A DNA stretch of 64,000 bases from assembly GCF_005771435.1 (NCBI RefSeq), contig NZ_VANI01000021.1:46469-110468 (forward strand). Direction: 5' to 3'. Shown piece after piece: positions 55,139 to 63,682 of the stretch. The position numbers and the translations under genes were made by a program. A model generated the notes under the pieces. The model worked only from the letters and a program-made list of their open reading frames with translations. It did not search any database and was not told where the DNA came from. Source of the DNA: Microbulbifer harenosus (GTDB taxonomy: Bacteria > Pseudomonadota > Gammaproteobacteria > Pseudomonadales > Cellvibrionaceae). The stretch's first letter is position 1. Each line of letters opens with the position of its first letter.

Positions 55139-56089
55139 TCAGTCAACCGGCACCCACACAATGTCGCCGCCCTTGCGCTGGAAGCGCCCGAGGCCGGGGA
55201 AGGGAAAGTGTGGCGAGTAGATCTGCAGCGCAGCATCGTCCGCCGCGCGCGCCAGCAACGCTTCGCGGCTGGCTTCCGCCACCGGTGCGTCGCCGTCGAA
55301 GGCAATCGTCCAGCGCGGGCGCTGTACCGAGACCACAAAGTGGTGCGCACTGTCACCGATGTACAGCAGTCGCGACTTGCCATCGGCAATCTCGTATGCG
55401 CTGTGCCCGGGCGTATGCCCGTCCACCTTTACTGCGGTAACCCCCGGTACCAGTGCACTGCCCGGCGCAAACGGCTTTACCGCGGGTTTGATGGCTGCCG
55501 CCAGCGCGGCGTTATTGGTATCGCCCTGCAGCGCCTGCCACTCGGGGGCGGCCATGTGTACCGCGGCGTTGGTGAAACGCAGCGATCCGTTTTCCTCCAA
55601 TAGCCCACCAACGTGGTCCGGGTGTGCGTGGCTGATGAAAATATCGGTGACCTGCGCCGGTGTTACACCTGCTTCGGCCAGCGCCGCCGGCAGTCGGCCG
55701 GCATCGGCGAAATCCACATCTCCCGCACCGGTATCAAACAGATACACGCGGTCTCCGGCACGCACCAGCAGTGCCTGAATACTGAGCTGCAGTTTATCGG
55801 TCGGAAGATCATTGCGTTTCAGCAGCGCTGCGATTTTGCCCGGAGGCTGGTTGATGCCAATTACGGTGGCGTCATTCGGCAGCTGGATGTCACCGTCGTG
55901 CAGTGCGGTGGCCTTGAAATTTCCGATGGAAAAATTGTGGATGCTTGATGGGGAATCCGCGGCCGGTCGCTTGTCTTCGGCGAACACCGGCAGGGACAGT
56001 GTCACCAGTAAAACACACCGGGCGAAATTCCAGCCCTGCTGTTTTACGTGGTTGAAAAAACTTCCGGAAAGTGGGAATGAGTGAGACAT
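55139..56089 (-). CDS. Secreted MBL-fold metallo-hydrolase
   Basis: A 316-residue metallo-beta-lactamase-fold enzyme. A signal peptide (FARCVLLVTLSLPVFAED, ~20-37) is preceded by an extended polar N-terminus, so the true start may be slightly later. The zinc motif ISHAHPDHVGGL (~151-162) is complete. Further metal and fold residues are YLFDTGAGDVDF (~118), DGHTPGHSAYEI (~222-233) and LLYIGDSAHHFV (~239-250). The end has the HFPFPGLGRFQRKGG stretch common to the periplasmic branch of the family. Related enzymes hydrolyse lactones, phosphoesters or sulfonates; a specific substrate cannot be assigned. Quorum lactonase activity is possible but unsupported. Confidence 0.85.
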   Translation of the reverse strand: MSHSFPLSGSFFNHVKQQGWNFARCVLLVTLSLPVFAEDKRPAADSPSSIHNFSIGNFKATALHDGDIQLPNDATVIGINQPPGKIAALLKRNDLPTDKLQLSIQALLVRAGDRVYLFDTGAGDVDFADAGRLPAALAEAGVTPAQVTDIFISHAHPDHVGGLLEENGSLRFTNAAVHMAAPEWQALQGDTNNAALAAAIKPAVKPFAPGSALVPGVTAVKVDGHTPGHSAYEIADGKSRLLYIGDSAHHFVVSVQRPRWTIAFDGDAPVAEASREALLARAADDAALQIYSPHFPFPGLGRFQRKGGDIVWVPVD

Positions 56090-56206
56090 GGGCGACTCCT
56101 TCTGGGTGGGGCGCCATTATTGCCGGCGAAGGTATCGTGGCACCAGTGGCGCGCGCCAATGAGTCGTCTTTTTCATTGTCTTGTACAAGGGTTTTAAGAC
56201 CAGTAA

Positions 56207-56228
56207 CAGGGCCCCGCGGGAGGCCCTG
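56207..56228 (-). terminator. Hairpin downstream of VIT/vWA gene
   Basis: CAGGGCC/GGCCCTG 7-bp arms with an 8-nt GC-rich loop are followed on the minus strand by TTACTGG. This is a weak terminator candidate 18 bp past the stop. Confidence 0.5.
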
Positions 56229-56245
56229 ATCTTATGCACGATAAA

Positions 56246-58348
56246 TCATTTTCCAGTGGTATTCCTGCGCGACCTGATGCGTATCCCTATCAGGATCATC
56301 AACAGAAGAATTACAACCGGCCCGGTAGATCCACCGCTGCTTCTAGGGTAGGCGCGGTTGCCGGTAAAGGCGGGCTGCGCGCTGTCCTGACGGTTGTCCT
56401 GAACCGGAGCGACGGCACGGTTTTCGCGGGCGGCTCTCTCCCGTTCGACACGGGCCTTGTTGTTGCGCGCAATACCCTGCTGTTCGAACACCTGTTCCTC
56501 TACCACCACCATGGAGGTGTAAGGGGTTACCAGTCCATGCTCCACCGCGAGATCGACGATTGCATCTTCACTGTCGCTGTCGTGGCCCAGGTAATCCATG
56601 CGACTCTGCAGATCCTCGATGGTCGCATAGGCCCACAGCCGCTCCAGCTCCGGGTTGCGGGTATCGGTGGCCGGGAACTTGAGATCCGAGCGGTAGTGCA
56701 CGTCGCGGCCGGAAACCTTGCCCTTGATGTCGAGTTTCGCGGAGCCATCGCCCCAGTAGTGACCGAACACAATCAGCTGTTGGCCGCGGTACAGGGAACC
56801 GATCTGTGCGGGGCTCATGTCGCGCACCTTGATGCTGGACTTGTTGCCGGAAATGCTCAGGGAGATATCCCGGTAGGCTTCGTGACGCAACTGGTCAGCT
56901 GCCTGCACCAGGCGCCCGGAAATGTCATCGCTGTTGGAAATATTCATCGCGAAGCCGTTGGATACCTTGGCCATACCTTCGAGCAGCGGGCGGTTGGCGC
57001 TGTTGCCCATCACGAAGGTGAACAGGCGGATGTCGTGTTGTTCGAGCAGTTCCAGGAAAGCTTTTTTGGCCACCACACCCACATTGGCGACGCCATCGGT
57101 CACTAGGATCACCGCACTCGGGCGGTCGGCATCGAGCCCTGTGTACGCCGCTTTGAGGCCGGCAAACAGGTTGGTGCCCCCGTCGGGCTGCGCGGCTTCC
57201 AGCAACTGCAGATAGTGCGTCACATTGGCGTCGTTGACGACGACATAGCCATTGGTCAGGTCGCGGGCCTGGTCATTGAACAGCACCATGCGGAAGCGGT
57301 CCCCCGGCTGCAGCTTGCCCAGTCCCTTGCGCACGCCTTCCGCAAGGCTGTGATATTTCCCCGCCATGGAGCCGGAGAGGTCCAGCACAAAGGTCCAGTC
57401 GCGGCCGTGGGTAATCGCGCCCAGGTCATCCCCCGGTGTCAGTGTCAGCATAAAGGTACCGCGCTCGCTGCCCTCGGGGCGGTAGGTAACCATATCCACG
57501 GCACCGGGCAGACCGGGCTGGTGTCGCCAGTAGGCGACGATGTCCTTGTCCAGGGTAAAGGCGCTGGCGGTCGCCGTCGCCGTTGTGAGCGACGCTGGTG
57601 TCTGCTCCGGTGTCTGACCCAGCTCGTCGGCAAGCGCAGCGGCGCCGGCGGAGTTCGCAAAGGAGACCTGCCATTCCTGGTCGGACGAGCGCTGTACCTG
57701 CGCCTGCGGGTGCGCCGGCATCAGGAACTGATCGATGGGGTAGGAGGAGCGCATGGTCAGCTTGAAACTGAAGGCCTCCTGCACGTGCTGTTGATAAGTG
57801 AAAAACGCCATACGCTCTTCATCCACACCGCCTTCCTCCAGCGGATACACATAGCGGCCGATGCCCAGTTCCGCGTGTACCGGCTGGATGTATACCAGGC
57901 GGATACGCACCGTGTCGTTTGGCAGTACCGGGTACACGCGGCTGTCGAAACTGCGGTACTCATCCTGTTCAGTAAGCGCAGTTCGCCGGCCCTGGGATTT
58001 TTCCTGTTCATACAGCTCGCGCGCCTGCTGCTTGCGCATCACTTCGCCAGTCACCGGCTTGCCGTCGATCCAGTAGGTAAATTCACCCACCGAGGCCTTT
58101 TCCGGAACCGGGAAGGAATAAATGGCTTCCAGTTCCCGGTCGTGGGGGTTGGCGAAGGTCTGGTCCACTTCGGTAATGGCGTAGCCATCCTCGATCACCA
58201 CATTCACGTGGTGCTCCTTGATCTCCAGCTGGGGCAGGTTGCTGTTGGCCAGGGTCAGCAGGCCGGCGGCCATCGCCAATCCGGGTACCAGTGCCCCCAG
58301 TAACAAACACACACACCAGCCGATGGGGTTGCTCCGCAAACGTTGCAT
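56246..58348 (-). CDS. VIT and vWA domain protein with GlyGly-CTERM-like tail
   Basis: A 700-residue exported protein. The signal or anchor is at ~8-28 (WCVCLLLGALVPGLAMAAG). The VIT domain (~35-165) contains VNVVIEDGYAITEVDQTFANPHDRELEAIYSFP-type sequence. The von Willebrand A domain (~315-490) has an intact MIDAS DLSGSMAGK (~322-329) and PSAVILVTDGVANVG (~407). The C-terminus is SSGGSTGPVVILLLMILIG followed by Arg-rich IRIRSRR, the layout of GlyGly-CTERM sorting signals cut by rhombosortase. The domain order matches marine proteobacterial sortase-target proteins, but no sortase or LPxTG box is present. It is probably a surface protein binding metal-dependent ligands. The gene is divergent from the HTH gene at 58542. 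Confidence 0.88.
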   Translation of the reverse strand: MQRLRSNPIGWCVCLLLGALVPGLAMAAGLLTLANSNLPQLEIKEHHVNVVIEDGYAITEVDQTFANPHDRELEAIYSFPVPEKASVGEFTYWIDGKPVTGEVMRKQQARELYEQEKSQGRRTALTEQDEYRSFDSRVYPVLPNDTVRIRLVYIQPVHAELGIGRYVYPLEEGGVDEERMAFFTYQQHVQEAFSFKLTMRSSYPIDQFLMPAHPQAQVQRSSDQEWQVSFANSAGAAALADELGQTPEQTPASLTTATATASAFTLDKDIVAYWRHQPGLPGAVDMVTYRPEGSERGTFMLTLTPGDDLGAITHGRDWTFVLDLSGSMAGKYHSLAEGVRKGLGKLQPGDRFRMVLFNDQARDLTNGYVVVNDANVTHYLQLLEAAQPDGGTNLFAGLKAAYTGLDADRPSAVILVTDGVANVGVVAKKAFLELLEQHDIRLFTFVMGNSANRPLLEGMAKVSNGFAMNISNSDDISGRLVQAADQLRHEAYRDISLSISGNKSSIKVRDMSPAQIGSLYRGQQLIVFGHYWGDGSAKLDIKGKVSGRDVHYRSDLKFPATDTRNPELERLWAYATIEDLQSRMDYLGHDSDSEDAIVDLAVEHGLVTPYTSMVVVEEQVFEQQGIARNNKARVERERAARENRAVAPVQDNRQDSAQPAFTGNRAYPRSSGGSTGPVVILLLMILIGIRIRSRRNTTGK

Positions 58349-58541
58349 AGTCGGTTCCTCTGTAAGCCGCCTGGGGCTGAATCGAACAGCGTGCCGCGAG
58401 TGGCACGCGCCGTTGCGGAATCTATCGGCAAAGGCTCGCAGGGATCACCCGGATCCGATAAAGTCGCGTGAACCGAATTGAAAAGTATCAAATGGCGATA
58501 CCTTGGTGGTTCTGCAGGACAGGAATTTGAGGAGGCGAGGA

Positions 58542-59300
58542 ATGAGCCAGGTGCAGGCGCTGATGAAGACGCTAAAGCGCGAGCTGAAGGCGCGGGGAGT
58601 GACTTACGCGGAAATCGCCCGGCAGCTGGACCTGTCGGAGAGCAGTATCAAACGGATATTCACCGGCGGCCCCCTGTCTGTCGACCGCCTCGAATCGCTG
58701 TGCGGCATTGCCGGCTTGGATTTCTCCGAGCTGGTGCGCAAGGCCGCGGAGGCGCGGCGGGGTATCGCCACCCTGAGCGAGGAGCAGGAGCGGGAAATTG
58801 CCGCAGATCCGCATCTGCTGCTGATGGCGGTGTGTGTGCTCAACCGCTGGACCATTGAGCAGATTCTCGAGACCTACGAGTTGAGTGAGACCGAGAGCAT
58901 CCAGTTACTGGCGCGTCTCGATCGACTGAAGCTGATCGAACTGTTACCGCTGAACCGCTACCGGCTGATCGTGGCAAAGGAATTCCACTGGCTCCCCAAT
59001 GGACCCATCCAGCAGCTATTCCAGAAAGAAGTGCAGCCGGAGTTTCTCGCCTCCAGTTTCTCCGGCCCCGGGGAAAAACTCGTGTTCCGCACCGGCATGC
59101 TGTCGCGCACCGCGAATGCAGAGCTGATGAAGAAAATGGATCGACTGCTACAGCAGTTCGATGAACTGCACGATGCTGACAGCGAACTGGCGCTGGACGA
59201 ACGCTACGGCTCCAGCCTGCTGGTGGCATTGCGCCCCTGGGAACTGCAGTATTTCAGTCGCCTGCGGCGCGGCAACCGGGAAAAGGTATTTCCGGAGTGA
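58542..59300 (+). CDS. XRE-type helix-turn-helix transcriptional regulator
   Basis: A 252-residue regulator. ATG 58542 follows a strong GAGGAGGCGAGG ribosome site; the frame is open to 58503. The N-terminal HTH (~5-60) reads TLKRELKARGVTYAEIARQLDLSESSIKRIFTG, giving a lambda-repressor-like fold. A second predicted winged-helix-like part follows (~100-150, LNRWTIEQILETYELSETESIQLLARLDRLKLIELLPLNRYRL). The C-terminal ~90 residues are helical and may sense a ligand or dimerise (MKKMDRLLQQFDELHDADSELALDERYG). It is divergent from the VIT/vWA gene (193 bp apart) and convergent with DUF1254. It may regulate either, but no operator was identified. Confidence 0.86.
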   Translation: MSQVQALMKTLKRELKARGVTYAEIARQLDLSESSIKRIFTGGPLSVDRLESLCGIAGLDFSELVRKAAEARRGIATLSEEQEREIAADPHLLLMAVCVLNRWTIEQILETYELSETESIQLLARLDRLKLIELLPLNRYRLIVAKEFHWLPNGPIQQLFQKEVQPEFLASSFSGPGEKLVFRTGMLSRTANAELMKKMDRLLQQFDELHDADSELALDERYGSSLLVALRPWELQYFSRLRRGNREKVFPE

Positions 59301-59322
59301 TGCCGGAAAAATTTTTCTGGCG

Positions 59323-60942
59323 CTACTCCACTAGCTCCACCTCACTCGGTCGCCACTGCTTGTTAAAGAAGGGTTCCAGCGGGCTGTACAGACGCAGAAT
59401 GGGAAAGAAGCTCTTGCCCGGAATGGTCTGGATCCAGTTACCCCGCGGCACGCCGTCCGGCTGCTCGGGTGAGAAGTAAACCGTGATGGACCCATCGCGC
59501 GCCGTCTCGGCGGCCGGTGATGGGTAGCTCTGGCTTCCGGCGCGGGGATAGCGCTGCGGCGTGTCGAGCATGGAGCGGGTCATGGTGTCGTACAGAGTCC
59601 AGGACCAGAATTTCTCCGCAGGGACATTTTTTGGCAGTGTGACCTTGTAGGTTTTGGAGCCATCGAAGTAATTGTTATCGGAATCCATCATGGTCCACAG
59701 ATAAGTGGAGCCGATTCCGGTCAGCCGCATGGCCATCGCCGGCGTAATACCGGTAACCCCGTAAAAAAACGCCTGGCGCGCATCCAACTGTCGGTAGCCT
59801 GTGTCCGGGAATGGCTTGACGCCTTCCTTGGTGATCATCGGAATAGGTGTCTGGAATTCGTAGCCGGTGACAAACAACATGTTCTGCCAGTTGGCGTCGT
59901 CATAGTAAAACCAGGAGCGATCGCGCGGGTTCATGATGAGTGTTCTGGATGTGGCGTTGGCGATTTTCATCGCTTCTTCGAGAATTTTCTTCATGCGCGC
60001 ATCCGGCGCAAATGGTTTGCCTTTCACAATGCCGATGGCGGCGACAGGCCCCATGAGTTCCGGGTCGAGCGACGTCGCCGGTTCCTGTTGCACCACTTCA
60101 TTCAGCATTTCGTAAAACGACATATCGTTTGGCGGAATGGTATTCATCACCTTGCCGCTGCCTTCGTGAAATACAGTGGGCGCGGGTTGGGTTATTTTTC
60201 CGAGTTTCGCTTTCCCTGCGAGAAATTCAGCGACCGATGTGCCGACGCCACCGGCGTTGTAGGGGTAGACCTTGGTGAACTTGCGGATCCGCTCAGCCAC
60301 CGGCTTCGGATCGTTGTTGTTTTCCAGGAATGCCCGCGCAAACCAGACGGCGTTATTAGTGCGGGCGCGCGCTACATTGAACCCGCCCTGCGGCAAAGGC
60401 CCGTCATAATCCGGTGGCACGATCAAGTATTTGCCGCCTTCTCCCCGATCTGGTCCGGGTAGACCCACGTCAATCACCCAGCGGAACCACGCGTCCTGAA
60501 CCGTGCCGAGTACTTGTGGCGGTACCTCAAGCACCATGGGACCTTTGGTGAGATCCAGGCTGCCCATGACGTAAACCGTATCCGCATTGGCCGTCAGGAA
60601 CAGTGACTTGGCGTCCATCAACTCGGAAAAAACAATAACCTCGTTGTCCTTCACGCCGATATCGCGCATGCCTTTGCGCAGCATGTAAATACTGACTCCG
60701 CGCAGGTTGTCGGCAAAGGCACGCACCGCGTGCGTCAGGTCCAGGTTCTCGTAGACTTTATCCAGCGTTTCCTTGCTGGGCATACCATCTTCAAACTCGA
60801 GTGTGCCAATGCGCGACTCCACTTTGTCGGGCGTTACGATGGAAGGCGGGACGGAGGCACTGGATTGGGCCTGTGCCAATCCGGGGGCGTTTAGCGTGAT
60901 ACAAACCGAAAGGAAAGCCAGGGGTTTTATTGCGTCCTGCAT
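59323..60942 (-). CDS. DUF1254/DUF1214 secreted protein
   Basis: A 539-residue exported protein. The signal peptide is ~1-25 (LSVCITLNAPGLAQAQS). The DUF1254 part (~80-220) contains FSELMDAKSLFLTANADTVYVMGSLDLTKGPMVLEVPP. The C-terminal DUF1214 part (~400-530) contains YKVTLPKNVPAEKFWSWTLYDTMTRSML and GNWIQTIPGKSFFPILRLYSPLEPFF. These two domains commonly occur together in proteobacterial proteins of unknown function, sometimes annotated as porin-like or cell-envelope proteins. No catalytic motif is evident. It is a single gene; its start is 349 bp from gdx, with the riboswitch in between on the other strand. Confidence 0.92.
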   Translation of the reverse strand: MQDAIKPLAFLSVCITLNAPGLAQAQSSASVPPSIVTPDKVESRIGTLEFEDGMPSKETLDKVYENLDLTHAVRAFADNLRGVSIYMLRKGMRDIGVKDNEVIVFSELMDAKSLFLTANADTVYVMGSLDLTKGPMVLEVPPQVLGTVQDAWFRWVIDVGLPGPDRGEGGKYLIVPPDYDGPLPQGGFNVARARTNNAVWFARAFLENNNDPKPVAERIRKFTKVYPYNAGGVGTSVAEFLAGKAKLGKITQPAPTVFHEGSGKVMNTIPPNDMSFYEMLNEVVQQEPATSLDPELMGPVAAIGIVKGKPFAPDARMKKILEEAMKIANATSRTLIMNPRDRSWFYYDDANWQNMLFVTGYEFQTPIPMITKEGVKPFPDTGYRQLDARQAFFYGVTGITPAMAMRLTGIGSTYLWTMMDSDNNYFDGSKTYKVTLPKNVPAEKFWSWTLYDTMTRSMLDTPQRYPRAGSQSYPSPAAETARDGSITVYFSPEQPDGVPRGNWIQTIPGKSFFPILRLYSPLEPFFNKQWRPSEVELVE

Positions 60943-61214
60943 TGTTTTCTCACCAAGTCAAAACCATTGCGCTGGAATAATTAAGCCGATTACAAAGGCA
61001 ACTCTAGCCCCGCCAGCGCAACCCACAATATTTTGGCGGAAAAGGGTAATAGCAGGTGTTTGATAGTTTCCCGGCTCGCCTCTGTGAGGATGGCGTGGAC
61101 TTCTCAGTCAGTCATTGTCTGGTCGGAGGAGATTGAGTAATGGGATGGGGGGCGTGAAATAATGTGTCAGAAACCGCTTGCTCCTGTGCTTTCTGTTAGT
61201 TATTGTCCCGCCAT

Positions 61215-61270
61215 CTGAAGGAGGACGACCTCCCCCACTATGGGTAGAAACTCCCAGGACGACCTGGCCC
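61215..61270 (+). ncRNA. Guanidine-II (mini-ykkC) riboswitch
   Basis: Two short hairpins with identical ACGA loops lie in tandem: GGAGG-ACGA-CCTCC (61220-61233) and CCAGG-ACGA-CCTGG (61254-61267), 20 nt apart. This is the defining layout of the mini-ykkC guanidine-II aptamer, in which the ACGR loops form a kissing dimer around guanidinium. It ends 10 nt before the GGAG ribosome site (61281-61284) of gdx, so control is probably at translation start. The gene family downstream matches exactly. Confidence 0.95.
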
Positions 61271-61291
61271 TGTTTAACAACGGAGCAGACA

Positions 61292-61609
61292 ATGTCCTGG
61301 TTTTACCTTCTTATCGCCGGCGCTCTTGAAGTCATTTGGGCGTTCTCCATGAAGCAATCCCACGGCTTCACCCGGCTCACCCCTTCCATTATCACCATCG
61401 TTACAATGATCGGCAGTTTCTGGCTGTTGGCCGTGGCCATGCGCACTATTCCACTCGGTACCGCATACACCATCTGGACGGGTATTGGCGCTATTGGTGC
61501 GTTCCTTGTCGGGATTATGGTTTTTGCGGAACCGGTCAATGCGATGAGGATTGGTGCGGCGATCCTGATTGTTTCGGGGCTGGTGTTGATGAAGTTTTCC
61601 AGTGGCTGA
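61292..61609 (+). CDS. gdx: Guanidinium exporter (SugE/Gdx, SMR family)
   Basis: A 105-residue small multidrug-resistance-family transporter with four TM helices. ATG 61292 after GGAG was chosen; upstream in-frame sequence is the riboswitch. The first TM has AGALEVIWAFSMKQSHGFT (~9-27), with the essential Glu (E13) and the W-A-F-S-M-K sequence typical of the Gdx branch. LGTAYTIWTGIGAIGAFLVGI (~55-75) has the Gdx-type GxAYTIWTGIG loop-helix. It works as an antiparallel dimer exchanging two protons for one guanidinium. Together with the guanidine-II riboswitch this is a complete guanidine response unit. It is a single gene. Confidence 0.96.
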   Translation: MSWFYLLIAGALEVIWAFSMKQSHGFTRLTPSIITIVTMIGSFWLLAVAMRTIPLGTAYTIWTGIGAIGAFLVGIMVFAEPVNAMRIGAAILIVSGLVLMKFSSG

Positions 61610-61694
61610 GTTCAGTTGCTTTTTCATCTGCCTGGTTCTCTATAATCTGCAGGTATTAGATTTAAAGTTCTGATAGCTTAAAACTATTCTTGGT

Positions 61695-61725
61695 CTTGTC
61701 TCAGTTTCTTTGAAAATGAGACAAG
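61695..61725. promoter_or_regulatory. Upstream dyad at fic promoter (-35)
   Basis: CTTGTCTCA (61695-61703) and TGAGACAAG (61717-61725) are perfect 9-bp arms 13 nt apart. The right arm covers the candidate -35 GAGACA (61718-61723). The core TCTCA/TGAGA is shared with the downstream dyad. Confidence 0.65.
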
Positions 61726-61746
61726 GCTGCGTTGGTTGTGTATATT
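61718..61746 (+). promoter_or_regulatory. Sigma70 promoter candidate of fic
   Basis: GAGACA (61718-61723), a 17-bp spacer and TATATT (61741-61746). The expected start near 61753 gives a ~20-nt leader. A TATAAT at 61641-61646 with TTGCTT 19 bp before it is an alternative that would give a longer leader. Confidence 0.5.
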
Positions 61747-61773
61747 TATCTCAAATATTGGAAATTTGAGATA
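61747..61773. promoter_or_regulatory. Dyad overlapping fic start codon
   Basis: TATCTCAAAT-ATTGGAA-ATTTGAGATA is a perfect 10-bp-arm dyad placed between the -10 and the ATG, whose A is its last base. It could be an operator, and as RNA it would place the start region and GGA in a hairpin. Confidence 0.72.
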
Positions 61774-63134
61774 TGAAGATAGTTGTCCCTCCACCTTTGG
61801 AGCCTAATCCTTTCCAAAAGGTCGCATCAGATAGCCCAGACCAATTACTGGGCTATTTAGACTTCCATACCCCGCTAGACAAAAAGGGAAGGTACCAGCC
61901 ATTTGATGAACTACGGCATAGAGTCCCGCAAGGATTAGATGCAGCTGTGGCATGGTCTTTCGTTAGAAACGCACGTAATCGACAGCAGTCTTATCTAATT
62001 TCTCTAGGTGAGCCCGAGAATCATTGTAGTTTCATGCTTACACCGTCGATTCAGAAGGCTATTTCGGAAACAGACAGAAATACTACGAGCGCTTACTTGG
62101 AGTGGATAGGCAGCAAAATAGATGAGAAAGCTCAGCTCAAGTATCTATTAAGTGATCTTATCGAAGATGAATCAATTAGTAGTAGTCAGCTAGAAGGCGC
62201 TGCAACCACGACTCGGGTTGCAAAGGAGATGCTAAAGAGAAACAGGAAACCGAGGGATGCCAGTGAAAAAATGATCTTAGGCAACTATAGAATGATGCAG
62301 TTTGCCTGGGAAAAAAGGCATGAGCCTTTATCTATTGATCTCATTCTAGACTTGCACAAGATTGGTGTGGAAGGGATAGATGATGATGAATATAAGCCTG
62401 GCGTATTTAGGCGGGCCGCTGACAATGTTCACGTAGTGGACCCGGAGGGTGAGATTGTCCATACACCCCCTCCTGCTAATAATTTAAAAAATAGAATGAG
62501 GGATATTGTTAGCTGGGCCAACTATGATCACGAAAACGCAGATGAAAAATCATATTTGCATCCGCTTATCAAGGCAATAGTCTTGCATTTTTGTATTGGA
62601 TATGAGCACCCATTCAGAGATGGAAATGGTCGGGTGGCTAGAGCTTTATTTTATTGGTATTTGTTTAGAAGTGATTTTTCAGCATTTAGATTTATCGCGA
62701 TAAGTGTTCTTCTGAAGAAGGCGCCGATTCAGTATGGGAAAAGCTATCTGTATTCAGAAACAGATCAAATGGATTTGACATATTTTATTGAATATCAGAG
62801 CAAGATAGTCGTTAGAGCAATTGAAAAATTTAAGAAGGCATATAAAGATGCGGCTCTGGAAATTGAGCGATTCAATAGATGGCTTTGGGATTCTGGTTTA
62901 TATAAGAAGTTGAATGACAAGCAGAGAACTGTCTTCCAGGTCGCAAAAAGTGGCGACGTTCAAGAATTTACGATCCGGAATGTGGAGCATAATTTGGGCT
63001 GTTCATACAATACGGCTGCGGCTGTTCTAAATGGATTGGTTAAGCAGAAGCTTTTTTATAGAGAGAAAAACGGACGCGAGTGGGTTTATTTTATGAAGGG
63101 TAAAGACAAGATTATTGAATCTTGGCGGAAATAG
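61773..63134 (+). CDS. Fic family protein (AMPylase/toxin-like) with winged-helix C-terminus
   Basis: A 453-residue Fic protein that would transfer AMP or another nucleotide moiety to a hydroxyl side chain. An N-terminal Fic_N-like part (~1-110) is followed by the inhibitory-helix motif SSQLEGA (S...EG) near residue 136, placing it among self-inhibited class II enzymes. The catalytic loop HPFRDGNGRVARALF (~279-293) is intact with His, both Gly and Arg. A C-terminal winged helix (~390-440, FTIRNVEHNLGCSYNTAAAVLNGLVKQKLF) could bind DNA. Base composition is clearly AT-richer than the rest of the window, and the gene adjoins an insertion element, suggesting transfer. No separate antitoxin gene is present. 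Two dyads around the promoter suggest autoregulation. Confidence 0.92.
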   Translation: MKIVVPPPLEPNPFQKVASDSPDQLLGYLDFHTPLDKKGRYQPFDELRHRVPQGLDAAVAWSFVRNARNRQQSYLISLGEPENHCSFMLTPSIQKAISETDRNTTSAYLEWIGSKIDEKAQLKYLLSDLIEDESISSSQLEGAATTTRVAKEMLKRNRKPRDASEKMILGNYRMMQFAWEKRHEPLSIDLILDLHKIGVEGIDDDEYKPGVFRRAADNVHVVDPEGEIVHTPPPANNLKNRMRDIVSWANYDHENADEKSYLHPLIKAIVLHFCIGYEHPFRDGNGRVARALFYWYLFRSDFSAFRFIAISVLLKKAPIQYGKSYLYSETDQMDLTYFIEYQSKIVVRAIEKFKKAYKDAALEIERFNRWLWDSGLYKKLNDKQRTVFQVAKSGDVQEFTIRNVEHNLGCSYNTAAAVLNGLVKQKLFYREKNGREWVYFMKGKDKIIESWRK

Positions 63135-63314
63135 GGTTGCTTTTATAAGCCACTAACCTTCTAAGTCTGCAAAATCTTGAAAATTTAAATAGAGAGCATG
63201 ATCTTCACTTGTGATCAACTCAACGGCGTGTTGCCGAGCAATAATCTAGCGATCTGCTGTATTGGAGTATGCGTACGGCAAACCCGTCTTCCCAACCAAA
63301 ATCTGCGCTGTAAT

Positions 63315-63348
63315 TTAGGTGTCCACCTATCAACAAGTGGACACCTAA
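63315..63348. repeat. Inverted repeat just before IS66 tnpA
   Basis: TTAGGTGTCCAC (63315-63326) and GTGGACACCTAA (63337-63348) are perfect 12-bp arms with a 10-nt loop, ending one base before ATG 63350. There is no separate ribosome site, so the hairpin may limit translation of the transposition gene. Confidence 0.8.
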
Positions 63349-63349
63349 T

Positions 63350-63682
63350 ATGAGTGACATCATCCCTGTTAAGACACCCGTTAAGCGTCGCCGGCATTCC
63401 CCGGAGCTTAAAGCCAAGATTCTCAGGGCTTGCCAAGCGCCCGGCACGTCCGTTACGAGCGTTGCCCTCCAGCACGGGATCAATGCTAATCTGATCCATA
63501 AGTGGCGGCGCGAAGCTGAGGGTAATCAGAAGCCTGCCGATCAGAAGTTTGTTCCGGTTTCAATACCTGCGCCGCGTGGGTCGACAGACGACGTGGTTTT
63601 TGAACTGCCCGACATCAAGGTGCGCTGGCCGCTTGCTCAAATCGACCGCGCCATTCCCTGGCTCCGAGCACTGCAAGCGTGA
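63350..63682 (+). CDS. tnpA: IS66-family accessory protein TnpA
   Basis: A 110-residue IS66 OrfA with the helix-turn-helix of transposase_8-like proteins: RRRHSPELKAKILRACQAPGTSVTSVALQHGINANLIHKWRRE (~13-55). Length and order match the family (100-140 aa). The C-terminal part (FVPVSIPAPRG...) is typical. It is thought to bind element ends or control expression; the family requires it for transposition together with TnpB and TnpC. The start is ATG 63350 immediately after a hairpin. Its stop overlaps the start of tnpB by 4 bp. Confidence 0.9.
   Translation: MSDIIPVKTPVKRRRHSPELKAKILRACQAPGTSVTSVALQHGINANLIHKWRREAEGNQKPADQKFVPVSIPAPRGSTDDVVFELPDIKVRWPLAQIDRAIPWLRALQA

Noticed and set aside
61178..61291. 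Upstream extension of the gdx frame
   Set aside because: This stretch is the guanidine-II riboswitch; the Gdx family starts at ATG 61292 after GGAG.
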